Source of the DNA: Oopsacas minuta | Taxonomy: Eukaryota > Porifera > Hexactinellida > Lyssacinosida > Leucopsacidae | NCBI GenBank assembly: GCA_024704765.1 | Contig: JAKMXF010000358.1 | Coordinates: forward strand, 82,192 to 146,191 | DNA length: 64,000 nucleotides | Direction: 5' to 3' | Part shown: positions 24,248-35,364 of the stretch, one piece after another | Numbering within the stretch: the stretch's first letter is position 1 | Layout of the letters: every line of letters begins with the position of its first letter | The notes under the pieces: model-generated | The model's input: the letters and a program-made list of their open reading frames with translations, nothing else | The model's database searches: none | Told to the model about the DNA's origin: nothing | Program-made: the position numbers and the translations under genes

Positions 24248-24479
24248 AAATGTCCAGCCGACAGACTAGTAGTGCACCACGAGTTATGTGTTTTTGTTCT
24301 TTTCTGGGGAGCACGCTCCCCCTGACACCCCATGTAGATGCTCAATCCACCATCCCAACTGATTTAGGCTACTTGGCTGGATCTGTGAAATATTTCAGGA
24401 TATTCAACATCATTAGCCACTGCAGAACTTTTTTTATCCTTAAATCCTATGGATAAAATTCTAAATATTTATCCTGCAA

Positions 24480-24850
24480 TTACCTCTGTCTAACCTTTGA
24501 ACGAGATCACTAGCATCTATTTGAAATATTTGCAAAAAAGTGTGAAAATTTTATCAACCACACGATTAATCACTGAGTGAGAGATTTGAAAATGTCAAAA
24601 TTGGTATCTACATACTTGATTATCCCTGACTAGCAGTTGAAACAAAATCTCTAGCATCTTTTTCAATAATATGCAAAAAGGTGTGAAATATGATTAATCA
24701 TATGAAAAAGCTGTGAATTAGTTACTTCCGAGGTCTGAAAATCTCAAAATCGGACTTTACATACCCAATTACCCCTGCCAAAATATTGAAACGTAATCTC
24801 TAGCATAAATTTGACAAAAACTGTACTATAATATAACTGAGCTATATATA
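24480..24850 (+). repeat. Diverged direct repeats, unit about 145 bp
   Basis: A module with TCTCTAGCATC, a short AT tract, GCAAAAAGGTGTGAAA and ATGATTAATCA recurs at about 24505, 24647 and 24795. Each is preceded by a TACATACCCAATTACCCC-like line. Single relatives occur at about 28860-28910, 29500-29635 and 63290-63360. It looks like the internal repeat of a larger dispersed element. Confidence 0.6.
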
Positions 24851-25968
24851 AGTTATTTGTTAATTTTAATGTGTATTTCAGTTAATATAACCCATTTGGA
24901 ACTTAAAACCGTTAAAATTTCAATTAACCTTCATATATTTAAGTTGAAACGAATTTCTATGCAGATATTCGTAATAAGCAGGAAATTTCCTTTCATTATA
25001 GCAGTATTAGCTTTCCTATCTTTGAGGAAAGGCCATTTCTCGGATTAATGAAAGTCACCTTTTCGATTGAGGGTATGTGGTTTTTGTATTACAAAAACTG
25101 TACTATACTATAGCTCAGCTATATATAAGGGATCAATAAAATTGTATCAACTTTCATATTTAGGTCCAATCGATTTACAATGCAGATATTCATAACCAGC
25201 GTGATATTTCCTTGATAATTATCACAGGAATGTACTATATTCCATTCACAAAAGTGGACAAATTATGGTCAATGTACCCGTTAAATTGCTGGAAATTTGA
25301 TGCTGAGTACAAATCTGGTCGTTAAAAGTTGATTTGAGATTAGAAAAGGTTATCGCCTGGAGGATCTGTTGCGAAATTGCTGACAGCAACTATTTAAAAT
25401 CCTTTTTGAAGGTCAATAAGTCATAACTCAGGTTGGGAATAGAGATTTTCGGACTCTACAGGTTCGAGTTATTCTAAAAACACTTTTCCCAAAAATTAAC
25501 AGCAAATGCTTTGACACGTCTAAATTTCAAGAAATGGAATCAGACTATCAGATAAATTTGGCTTGTTGATTTGTATATGCCGGACACTAATCTAACTGCC
25601 GAAGGGTGACACCTCTGCTCCATCCAATGAATCTTTTGATATTTCTAAATTATTATCAGATAGTCGAATTGGTTGGACCACCTGACCTTGAATACCCATC
25701 ATTAATTGCTCTCCTTATAAACCATTGTTTTACCTTGGCAACGATCTTAATAAAAATCCAGCTTGCTGTAAAGGATCACATTAGCGTAATTTGTTTCACT
25801 CTCAAGATCGTTATTGATTAAATAAATTTGTATCATATTATCTTCTTCTTTATCTCTCTTTACATATCTAAAATTATTTACATTTATGAGATTAATGTAT
25901 ATTTTTCGCAAGTTCATTGTGAAAATGATCATGTGTGAATAGATGACTGTAATAATTATATTTATGTA
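24851..25968. other. No gene recognised
   Basis: A pair of similar lines (GCTATATATAAG, then a GTTGAAACGA / GTCCAATCGA stretch and ATGCAGATATTC) at 24840-24975 and 25108-25195 suggests another diverged direct repeat of about 260 bases. Nothing coding is recognised. Confidence 0.45.
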
Positions 25969-26241
25969 CAGTACACCCTCGCTATCCGAACAGCACTCTT
26001 ACAATAGCGAAATAATTAGTTCAGATTAGTGATTGGCATTGAAACGATATTATTGGAACTAAGAAGACATAATTAATAATGTTGTACATACGATGAAAAG
26101 GCTGTCAACTTGTGTGATATAGTATTAGAAATTTGTCCTCAGTAGAATTGGATAAAATTAGGCTTCTTGGAATATTTTTTGTACCCTTTCCAAATGCTGT
26201 TCATCATTAGGCTCTTTTCGGATTAGCGAGAGATTCTACTG
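25969..26241. mobile_element. Pogo/Tigger-type MITE, 273 bp
   Basis: Left end CAGTACACCCTCGCTATCC, right end GGATTAGCGAGAGATTCTACTG, with TA on each outside. The CAGTNNANCCTC-like ends are the Tigger pattern. The same ends are embedded in both arms of the palindrome at 434-1662. Confidence 0.8.
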
Positions 26242-26511
26242 TACTCACCTTCCAAAGATTTGATATAACATTGTCTGGCACATAAGTCATTTTCTTGTGG
26301 TGATATGCCTAGAGCATATGACGACACGGTAAGCCCCAACTAGACTGGAATAAACAGAAACATGAGGGAAAAGTTGTTTTCCGTAGAAGTTGTAGATGAC
26401 AATCCCAAGTCAATATCTATCAATTGCTCAGATTCGACGCCACCGAGAGTAATTTATGGAGAGATAAAGATTACATTGATATGTTGGTCCATAGCATTCA
26501 ATACATTAAGG

Positions 26512-27299
26512 CATAGACTACTATATCATACAGATAGGAAAGTAGCCGAGCAACGAATAGAAAAGAGAGGCCATTTATATAAATCTCTTAAAAGTTAAAT
26601 TAACCCTTTTAAATTTGTGAATTGAACATTTTAGGGTTAGAAATGTGAAGAATCAGTTAAGATTACTTAAAAAGTTCAAACGGCCATCCTTCATCTTGTT
26701 TAGGCGCCATTTATGCGATGACGTTAGCATTTATATAATTTCACTATTTTCTCAAATATTTTTGTTAAAAATGTATTTTAACTTTATGCTTATATTGTTT
26801 GAATCCGTACATGTACTTCACACTCAAGTTGAATCCGTGTTTTAGAGATAGCTTATTGGAAGAAAATTTTCTGAATTATACCATGCACATGAAATAATAT
26901 ATTTATCAAAAATCTATTTATGAATTTTCACAAATATGATTAGAAGATGTAATCCGAATTCTATCCTAAATAAACGTGCTAATTATTAATACCATATGAA
27001 TAAATAGAGGACATTAATTCATCGAAATACAAGAATTTCAGAAAGTAAAAAAATTTATATTTTTATGAGCATTTGTGTGAATTTTGGTGTCGTGATTTGA
27101 ATGAGGCTAAACGAGATGAAGGATGGCCGTTTGATCTTTTTAGGTAGTCTTAACTAATTCCTTACATTTTCTAACCCTAGAAAATTCAATTCTCCCCTTT
27201 TTAAGGGTTAATTTAACTTTTATGAGTTTTATATAATGGCCTCTCTTTTTTATTCGTTGCTCGGCTACTTTCCTATCTGGATTATATAGTAGTCTATGA
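26512..27299. mobile_element. Long-TIR element (about 190-bp arms), 788 bp
   Basis: CATAGACTACTATAT with the next about 180 bases, covering AGTAGCCGAGCAACGAATAG and AACGGCCATCCTTCATC, returns inverted at about 27108-27299. Flanks ATTAAGG (26505-26511) and ATTAAAG (27300-27306) form a 7-base direct repeat with one mismatch. The 400-base centre has no recognisable coding sequence. Confidence 0.8.
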
Positions 27300-27834
27300 T
27301 TAAAGCAAGGATAGTTCATTGAAATTTTGAACCAGGGACAGGGATATATAGCAATGAACCTATATAGAGAATCTAATTATTTCCTATAGCATAAAATAGT
27401 ACACTTTTCTCGACTAAATGTATTAGTGATATTTAAGTATACACACAATCAATATCTACAAATGTTTTTAGGACGAAATGACCTCAGCAGATTGCTTACT
27501 AGACAATTTTGTTACCAAAAATGCCCAATTTCAAAGCGCTATAAAGAATCTATTATTGCATATTTTATTACAAAAAGTAAGCGATTTCAAGATGTTTTCA
27601 TGCAATTGTCATAATAAAGTTCGCCCGTTTCAGAGTTATAGTAGTGACCGTAAATTTTTGTAATAAAATATGCAATAATAGAATTTATAGAGCTTCCAAA
27701 TGGGGCATTTTTGGTAACAAAATTGTCTAGTAAGCAATCTGCTGGCGCCATTTCGTCCTTGAAAACTTTTGTAGATAATGATTGTGTGTATTGTTAAATG
27801 TCACTAATACATTTAGTCGGGCAAAAGTGTACTA

Positions 27835-28278
27835 CAGTAAAACCTCCAAAAGGTGAACACCCTGTGGACCAGCAAAATGTTCACTTTTCATGATTTATCA
27901 TAAAGTGTTTTTTCGAAAACAATGGTAGTAAAATGTGTGAAAGCATGGTACAAGCGAATATGTTGTCTCTTCTGCCCATTGTATGAGGAAGTCTCTAGTA
28001 TATTGTGAAGCCACATCATCAAACGTCCCTGCTTTCACAATTAGTGCGATGACAAAGCTGACAGCCAAGTCAGAAACCACCCAGAAGTACCGATGTTCAC
28101 TTTGAAGAGGTCATATCCTATGCAATTTGACATTTGGGACCAAATTCAGTGTTCACATTTCACTTTTCAGAGGTGTTCACATTCTAAAGGGGTGAACACT
28201 ATGTAAAACAATGGAGAAAATTTGGGACCAAGAAAAGTGTTCATATTTTGGAGGTGTTCACTTTTGGAGGTTTTACTG
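27835..28278. mobile_element. Pogo/Tigger-type MITE, 444 bp
   Basis: CAGTAAAACCTCCAAAAGG at the left and CTTTTGGAGGTTTTACTG at the right, each bordered by TA. The interior repeats GTTCACTTTT / GGTGTTCAC motifs. It is inserted within the right arm of the surrounding foldback. A 60-codon minus-strand frame inside has no known homologue. Confidence 0.88.
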
Positions 28279-28400
28279 TATTTGATACTATAGGAAAATT
28301 TCGATTCCCTATAAGATTCATTGCTATATATCGCTGTCCTTGGTCCAAATTTCAATGGACTATCAAAGCCTTAGTGTATAGAATGCAATGGTATGGTTGG

Positions 28401-29289
28401 TCTTAAGAGACAAATTTTGTAATACGCGTGCTATAATTTACCTGCACAATTATCTTCAGACATATAATTAGATTCGTCTGAGTTAAAATAGAAGCAATAT
28501 AGAAAGCACTGTGCTCTTTGTGCTCTTACGATGACTAATGCAAACGGAGCTGAGTGATGTTTTGTTTCCAAAGATAGTAACCCTATTCGGTACTAGGAAG
28601 AGTTTAAAAGTGTTGCCCCATAAACCATAACAAGAAATAGAGAGTAGCATTCTCAGTTGGAATATTCCTACATTGCGCTGCGCGAAGTAGGAATATATCT
28701 AAAAACTGTCCAGCTGAGAGGGTGGCAGTGCAGCTCAGGCCTCATGTTTCTTGCAGTTGAATAAAATTATTATTCTTAGAAAGAAAATTTTGATACTATT
28801 CAAAGTATGAGCCAAATGCATTAAACACGATTAATTATAGAATAAATCATGTAGATGTATATTTGAAATGTCAAAATTGGAACCTACATACCCGATTATC
28901 CCTCACTAGCTGTTAGGTAATGTTAAATTAATTACTTGTTTCTCTTTCGGAATTTCTTTAGAAACTGGCATGGTGGGTAATGTTTCATTTTTATTTTTAT
29001 AGGACAGTTAATACACACATAAAATATTTTGACCCTTTGAATATCTCACCACATTCTCTCCGGGCATGGAAATATTGAATTTTTTAACTATGCAACTAGC
29101 AAAATGTGGATTGCACACTCTGTGACCAAAGAATTACCAAAAATTTGGAAAAAATACAAATATAAACGGGGGCAAAATTTGGGACGGCCGCGAATGATAA
29201 ACAATTATATTAATTTACATGGCCTTACTATAAATTTTATACAAACATTTTGAAATAAAAGCAAAAAGGTATGGAAATATAATGAATAA
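28401..29289. other. No gene; fragments of dispersed repeats
   Basis: 28640-28710 has a small palindrome (GGAATATTCCTAC / GTAGGAATATATC) around TGCGCTGCGCG. 28860-28910 carries one unit of the module repeated at 24480-24850. No coding sequence recognised. Confidence 0.45.
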
Positions 29290-29480
29290 TTAGCGTGCTG
29301 TGCTTGCCCGCGCAGCTCGGATCTAGCATACTTTGTTACCCCATTGTAGCCATTAAGAGCAAGCCTTTACATATATTTTGAAATTTGGCTAATTTGTTCA
29401 TACTGTAAATCCTTTCCTTGACAACGTATAAACTAACAAATAAACAACAATGGAGATTTAATAATATAGTATGACAAATC
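29290..29480 (+). repeat. Tail module of family H (ends TTTAATAATATAG)
   Basis: Ordered blocks: TGTAGCCATTAAGAGCAAGC, ACTGTAAATCCTTTCCTTGAC, CTAACAAATAAACAACAA, then GAGATTTAATAATATAG. The same order occurs at 52800-53030, 53850-53985 and 54350-54560, so it is one end of a repeated element without a poly(A) tail. Confidence 0.65.
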
Positions 29481-29879
29481 TGTGAATTTATAAATTTCAG
29501 ATTGTGTAAATTTCAAAATCGGACTCTATACACCTAATTACCCCTGACAACATGTTGAAAGCTAGTCCCTAACATGCTTTGTATTTTACATAGAAAGGTG
29601 TAAAAATATGATTAATCATCAAAAAGTTGTGAAAATATCACTTTAGAGAGAATTCATCCCGAGGTGCAATCTCCGACCTAAAATGTATAAGTGCACCAAT
29701 TTTCATGTAAATCGGACTGCTAGCATTAGTACATCTTCCTAAGGAGCTGCACGGATAATAACCCTTTTCCAACTTTCTGTCGCTAATAGGAAATCCTACT
29801 TGGCGCGGAACAACATGTTTCAACATTTTTAGATGAAAAATATATTTTGGGACACAGCAATCCCACTATTATCCAACTT

Positions 29880-30145
29880 CGTTTTTCCGAATTATACAGT
29901 CTCGGTTATCCGAACACCTTCGTTATAAACATTAAATTTAAAGTTCGGATAAGGGAAATATATGAAAATGATGATTTTGTAATTTTAATATTTGACAGCA
30001 TATCTATGCCAATATGGGCATAAATGACCATAATCACAAGGAAACTCAGGGCTAAAGTAACCTCAAGCTCCCTACAGACATGAAATTAGTACAATTTTAA
30101 CAGACTAAGTGATATTCTAGCTTTTCGGATAACCGAGGTTCGGAT
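29880..30145. mobile_element. Decayed Tigger-like MITE
   Basis: TTCCGAATTATACAGTCTCGG and TTATCCGAACACC near 29890-29920 face TTCGGATAACCGAGG at 30123-30137, then GGTTCGGATAAG. The ends are imperfect, and no TA-bounded terminus is clear. Confidence 0.5.
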
Positions 30146-30148
30146 AAG

Positions 30149-30169
30149 TATGTATGTATGTATGTATGA
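30149..30169 (+). repeat. TATG microsatellite
   Basis: About five tandem copies of TATG directly follow the Tigger-like fragment. Confidence 0.9.
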
Positions 30170-30331
30170 GTGGACGCAGATTTTCCTCCCGCTCTACAAA
30201 TACAACCCGTATAATTCGAATATGCTATCATCAGAATTGGTAGATCTCATTTGAATTTTGTGTAATTAGAAATTGAATAATTTATTAGCTCATTATCTAT
30301 TTTATAAGCAACGTGGGGCTAGAAATACCTA

Positions 30332-30748
30332 CAGTCAAACCTGCTTAACGGCCACCTCTGTATAACGCTCACTTGCACATAGTAGCCACCTAAAATCAGT
30401 CCCCTCCGATTTTCCCATTGTAATGACCTCTCTATAGCGGCCACCTGCTCAACGCGACCAGCGGTCACAATTTTTGGTCCCTTACTGGTGTTAAACTTGT
30501 CTATAACGGCCACATTATATAGTGGTCTCCTCCTATAAGATCTACCTTTGACAAGTCCCTTGGTTGCCCATTATTATCTACTTCCACTATATTATCTTAA
30601 TTATCGATCACTTGTCTTAAAGGCCAACTTCTCTATATCAGCACCATTAACATAAAGTTACTACCACACTACCGTATAACAGTCAACCTTTCTATAGCGG
30701 CCACTTTTGGCCAGCCCCTTTGGTGGCGGTTATAGACAAGTTTGACTG
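30332..30748. mobile_element. Pogo/Tigger-type MITE, 417 bp
   Basis: The left end CAGTCAAACCTGCTTAACGG and right end GTTATAGACAAGTTTGACTG are bordered by TA. The interior has many alternating GGCCACCT / ATAACGGTC-type subrepeats, typical of Tigger-derived MITEs. A 64-codon minus-strand frame here is incidental. Confidence 0.88.
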
Positions 30749-30894
30749 TATTTGGAAGAATTTTCATAGATTAAGTCTGAACAGTGTTAAGTGACATGGT
30801 TAAATAGTTATTACAGTGTATTATCGCATGCCAATGCAATTGTTCGCAGTATAACCATGTTATACTATAATTAGAAATTTAGTAATAGCAAGTA

Positions 30895-31392
30895 CTGTCG
30901 ATCCTACATAAACCGACACTCGTTGGGATAGGAATATAGTGTCGGTTTAGCAAATTGTAGGATTATGCAGGTGTATTTGTATGGTTTAAAGTAATTTTAG
31001 ATTAGAAACACTGTCGGATTATACAGGTTTCGGTTCGTGCAGGTTCCACTGTTGTAATAGCATTTTCTTAACTTAAATTGCAAGGTAAATTGATCAATCC
31101 TATCGCAACAAGACAGTTATTCATATCATTAATTTATTTCACTTAAATCAGTAAAATATTTCCCCATGGATTCCAACAATAACAGGCTACCAATAAAGAA
31201 AGCAAGTGAATAAAATGAAAATTTATCTTATTTAAAAATTGGTAGAACCTGCATAAACCGTAATCTGTATAATCTGGAAGACCTCTATAATCCAACAGTG
31301 TTTCTGATCTGAAATAGCTTTACACAGTACAATTTGCTATACCGACACTATTTTCATGTCCAAACGAGTGTCGATTTATAGAGGTTCTACTG
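30895..31392. mobile_element. Tigger-like MITE with internal inverted repeats, about 498 bp
   Basis: The right end, AGAGGTTCTACTG at 31380-31392, is followed by TA. The left end is a diverged CTGTCGATCCTACATAAACC after TA. Both ends continue into CGACACTCG. A second set of ends (CAGGTTCCACTG near 31035-31046, TAGAACCTGCATAAACC near 31245) makes it look like two elements in tandem inversion. It ends about 350 bases upstream of the TOX-like gene. Confidence 0.7.
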
Positions 31393-31746
31393 TATACGAT
31401 ATCACTATAGTTCGAAAATTCGCTATATGTTTATGATTATACCTACTGAAGTGTTTAATATAGCAATAGTAATGTTTTGTGTTTTCTATGGCAATAATAG
31501 TGTTTTCTATGGCAATAGTGACAAATGTACCTATAACGTTTCTATCACACTTAGTATGTAATTGAAAGATGTTATACAACTTGCAATTTGCAATTAAAAG
31601 TGTATATACAATGTTAGCCAGCGCAGTTGCAGACCCGTGGTCTTGTTTCATCTGATCCATTTAAACTATACTATATATTTATGTAAATGTATGTTGTAAC
31701 TCTGTTCTGAGATAATTAACTATTCTTATAGTTTATCTATAAAGCA

Positions 31747-33060
31747 ATGAGAAGATCAGAGCAAGCTAGAATAGCCTACCGTTTGTTAGGGGAGCATAGT
31801 TATTCAAGTAGTGCGAGGATTGGACGTAACTATCAAAGTGTAGCCTCCCAACATAAAGGTATTTCTGCAGTTAGCAATATAAGTTTAAATGAACATGAAG
31901 CATATATTCATACACTAATTTTGCTGATGAAACTTCACTCACAGAGCATTGCCGAATCTGGAGTAGCAGGCGGAATATTTGCTGAATCTCTTAATGTTCT
32001 GACTTGTGAACAACTAAGACTTGTAAAAACTAGTAATTCTGAGAATCATGAAATAATACAGAAGGCTACAATTAATTCCAAGTTAGAATATGACAAAAGT
32101 GTAGTTTCCTCCCAAACTGATTCTTTCCCTAATAATACAACTATTAACGCTGAGATCTATGAAATCGATGAAGAAAATTTGCACTCTAGCACTAGTAGTA
32201 TGCTATCAATTGATAGAATTGAATTTACTTACCCCATAAATGACTCAAATTCATTTCACACGGGTACGAATAAATTATCTTCTCTATCTGATGATCAGCT
32301 AAAATCTTTTAGCGATATTATTATACAGAATAATGAAGAAATACTCTCACTTTCAAAAACTGGAGAAACAACAGCATTCGAACAAACTTCTAAACCGATT
32401 TATGATCTCATTTCTAACCATAATAAATCAAACCCAATTCGGGAAAGAATAACATCTCTGTTTAGAGACGAACTTATTTCAGAAACATCTGATGAGATCA
32501 GAACTCCCGACAATAGTACAGACACCTATCTAATCAACTCTCAACAAAAAGTGTTCTCAGTTAATTATCAAAATCTATTTGAAGAAGTAAAAGCTCATAA
32601 TCCTGAAATGGAGGCTGATCAGTTGAGAATTGACTTAGAACAAATGTGGCCTGAGCTTGTGCACGAAGAGTTACAAATAAACCAAAATAAGGTAAATCAA
32701 GCTAAGAGGAAACTATCTGAGAATGAGTACAAGGAATTGCAGAAATGTTTGGATAAAACAAAGTACAAAGTTGCAAATCAATATGAAAGAATACTCAAAA
32801 AAGAACCATTCAACAAAAAAGATGAGTTAATTCCAGAAAATACCACCCCATCTACAAAAAGGTTTAAATTCGATAAAGCAGAATCGTCCTCTAGTGTTCG
32901 ATCAACCTCGAAATCAACAACAAATGATGAATGTCAGAATCTCAATTGCTCCAATAAGGCAGTTTATGATGAATTCAGAGGATTATATTACTGCTGCTCA
33001 GATTGCTGTATCAAACATTGTAAGTATGTTTTCTCCCACTGGAATGAACAGAAAAAGTAA
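31747..33060 (+). CDS. TOX-family-like HMG-box/zinc-finger protein
   Basis: A 437-residue frame and the only long intact non-transposon frame here. The C-terminus (residues 396-434) has C-x4-C, then YYC-x3-C, then KHCKYVFSHW. That is the arrangement at the end of TOX3/TOX4 proteins (C-x4-C ... YC-x3-C-x3-HC-x2-VF-x2-W). Residues about 265-335 resemble a degenerate HMG box: HNP, 13 residues, MW, then EL and EE at the spacing of TOX4, but without the usual basic N-terminal strand. KRFKF at 371-375 could help nuclear import. TOX proteins bind distorted DNA and chromatin. That this one does is inference. An in-frame stop at 31729-31731 sits in a possible splice acceptor (TTCTTATAG), so a 5' non-coding exon is possible. 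No introns interrupt the frame. Alternatively it is a retrocopy or a domesticated transposon protein. Confidence 0.7.
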   Translation: MRRSEQARIAYRLLGEHSYSSSARIGRNYQSVASQHKGISAVSNISLNEHEAYIHTLILLMKLHSQSIAESGVAGGIFAESLNVLTCEQLRLVKTSNSENHEIIQKATINSKLEYDKSVVSSQTDSFPNNTTINAEIYEIDEENLHSSTSSMLSIDRIEFTYPINDSNSFHTGTNKLSSLSDDQLKSFSDIIIQNNEEILSLSKTGETTAFEQTSKPIYDLISNHNKSNPIRERITSLFRDELISETSDEIRTPDNSTDTYLINSQQKVFSVNYQNLFEEVKAHNPEMEADQLRIDLEQMWPELVHEELQINQNKVNQAKRKLSENEYKELQKCLDKTKYKVANQYERILKKEPFNKKDELIPENTTPSTKRFKFDKAESSSSVRSTSKSTTNDECQNLNCSNKAVYDEFRGLYYCCSDCCIKHCKYVFSHWNEQKK

Positions 33061-33396
33061 TGATTGTTTGAATCTATATCAATTGGAATTTCATTTGTTG
33101 TGTATCTACTGTTTCTATTTGCATTTCTTAACTCAAGTAATAAGACACTGAAGCTGTGAATGGAGGGTAAATTCTTTTCTCCTATTATAAAATAATTACA
33201 AACAGTCTAATTTACTAACTATACATGCTTTGTTAAACGTATATAATTCAACATAGTTATGATAAGACCTTTGTATAAACTTGATCATAACTTACTCAAC
33301 GTGCATGTTAAACCTACCAGTAACAGTACAGGAGATGTGAGAGTGTTTGATAGTACAGGCGAAATCGGGTCTATTTGCTTTCAAAATGCACGAAAA
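33061..33396. other. 3' flank of the TOX-like gene
   Basis: AT-rich; no canonical AATAAA is obvious close to the stop. A 68-codon frame starting at 33259 runs into the next MITE and is not credible as a gene. Confidence 0.45.
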
Positions 33397-33852
33397 AAGA
33401 GGAAAAAACCCGGTAGGCAATATAACCCGTTCCAACTACGAAAGCATTATTTGCGTAGAAGGTGAAATTCTTAGTCTTATGTTATCGAATTAATCAATGC
33501 TGTACAGAGACTACATATAATAATAATTTAAGTATACAAATAAACATTTATCAATAATTAATCATTTTGGCTAATGAAAATTGCAACCTAAATCAGGAAT
33601 ATTTGATCACTTGACACATGGAAGAGGGAAAGAAACGGAGAGACAAATATCCCAAAAGAAACTGCATTAACACTGCCCATTTTTACATGATTGAGGTAAC
33701 AAAAAACCCGATACCCAAAAAGATCCGGAGCAAATATACCCAATTAGTTTTATATATGAATAGCATTGGGGAGAAACAAAGAATTGCAACGAGGCAAAAT
33801 AATCCAGGGAGACAAAAATTCCCGGCGGATAAAACCCCGATTTCGACTGTAT
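33397..33852. mobile_element. MITE sharing sequence with 19009-19380, about 456 bp
   Basis: Left AACCCGGTAGGCAATATAAC, right AAAACCCCGATTTCGACTG then TA. Internal blocks (GAAAGCATTATTTGC, GATCACTTGACACATGG, AAAGAAAC) match 19050-19370. The right half repeats GGCAAAATAATCC and GGGAGACAAAAATTCCC. A pogo-like origin is suggested by the CAGTCGAAA end. Confidence 0.7.
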
Positions 33853-35364
33853 AGTCAGCATTTTTCGGAAATTAAATCAAACCTATGAGCCAACACACGG
33901 AATTGCAGATATCTCTCTCTAAATTTCATAAGAGTCGGTCTCTGCTTCTAACCTTGGTGGGTTTAGGCCCCCCAGTACCCAAAAATTGGCGCCTATGACA
34001 GTCAGGGTCGCTTATTGTGAACCTCCATCGAACACAAACTCTTCTTCAGATATAGGGAATCCATATTATGAGAATTTTTTACTGCTAATCTTATATAAAT
34101 TCCTTTATTGCGGCCACTGGCTTGGTTCATAATAAGAGAATGTTCATTATTTTCGAGGTCATAAACAGCGGTCCTGGTTGTATTTAAATGTTGTTTCTCT
34201 ATTGTAAAATAAGTGAAGTCTTTCTCTGAAGTATATACCCTATACAGCATTTGTACAAGTACTGAATAACATATTTTCAATTGATGAGTTCAAAACATTT
34301 CAATCCATGCATGCAAACTCAAATTAAATATTTTTTGAAAAATGTTTAATAATTGGAGAAATATGCCCCCTTGTTTTGATTAATATTTCTTTACACTCCT
34401 CGTTTATCTGACACCATTGGCGCCAAGTTTAGGAAACAAAATCCAACCTTGGAGCGAATTCACTGCTATATTTATGTAAAACTCACATAAATACAGTCTT
34501 CTTCTCTAAACTTGGGGATCCAGACTTCAGAACCCGTGTACCCAAACATGGCGACTATGTCCTACACACTGGTTCATGGTGTTCCGAACAGCAGGAAGGA
34601 CATTTGGTCTGTAAAGATTGTTAATATTTCCTAAAGAAGGAGCTTCAGATCTTTAGCACTAGATTTCGGCGAAGTGGTCATTTTAAGCCAATATTGGTAT
34701 AAATATCCAGTCAAATAATCACAATCCCAATATTCTCATTTTCGTATATAGCCGAGCACTGTAGGGTTGCCGTGGAAATGTAATTTTGATTCCCATTCCC
34801 ACAGAATTCCCAAAGCATCTCATAGGATCTAGGATTTTCCACAGGCTTCCAATAGGAAAATACTATTCACATTCCCATCTCATTCTCATCCCCACGGGAC
34901 CGGTGAGTATTGAACTTCTAAATATACAAAAGGTCTTTTCAAATTTTCAATTCAGTGTACACGTTACGGGCAGTATGAGAAATTGAGCATTATGCAAAAA
35001 TGCTACTTTCTTAGTCAATATGCATAATGTCCAGGCAATATGCATAATGCTACTCTTATTGGACAATATACGATTTACAATTATCCATACGCAATATACA
35101 ATTTTCTTATCTTGTTATCAGTAATTTTTATAAAATACTTTCGTCAGATTAACAAACTTTTATTCAATAATGAGGTTTAATCATATCTATGTTAATAATG
35201 TTATGGATGATACATAAACTTGAAAATTAATCATAAATAATTGGGGATATCTTTCCCAAATAAGTTTTGGCTAGTTATTCTCCTATAAATACTCAGCTAC
35301 TTGGCTTACGTTTATTCTTTGCTAATAGCACTATGAGGTCTCTATTTTCACAACTCTACTTATT
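33853..35364. other. No gene; orphan element ends
   Basis: 33955-34000 (GGCCCCCCAGTACCC, GGCGCCTATGAC) resembles an orphan transposon end like that at 13676. 34764-34905 (AGGGTTGCCGTGG, CCCATTCCCACAGAATTCCC, CATCCCCACGGG) resembles the termini of the element at 42982-43410. 34985-35060 repeats ATGCATAATG. No protein recognised. Confidence 0.45.

Larger units (their letters stand above)
26480..28400. mobile_element. Foldback element interrupted by two later insertions
   Basis: The left arm (26480-26511 plus 27300-27590) is repeated in reverse as the right arm (27660-27834 plus 28279-28400). The outer motif TAGCATTC-A-TACA-TAAGGC is followed by GATAGTTCATTGAAAT and GGGATATATAGCAATGAA. Each arm is split by a different element (26512-27299 in the left, 27835-28278 in the right). 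Single-arm copies at about 37483-37560 and 45158-45260 lack both insertions. Loop at about 27590-27660. Non-coding. Confidence 0.75.

Noticed and set aside
24480-24850. CRISPR-like direct repeats
   Set aside because: Units are long (about 145 bp), diverged and without distinct spacers, and the genome is eukaryotic.
33259-33465. A 68-codon frame ending in a basic KKPGRQYNPFQLRKHYLRRR stretch
   Set aside because: The basic tail is translated from the MITE at 33397-33852. The copy at 19050 carries the same DNA with substitutions and indels of a non-coding repeat, so it is not a downstream exon of the TOX-like gene.
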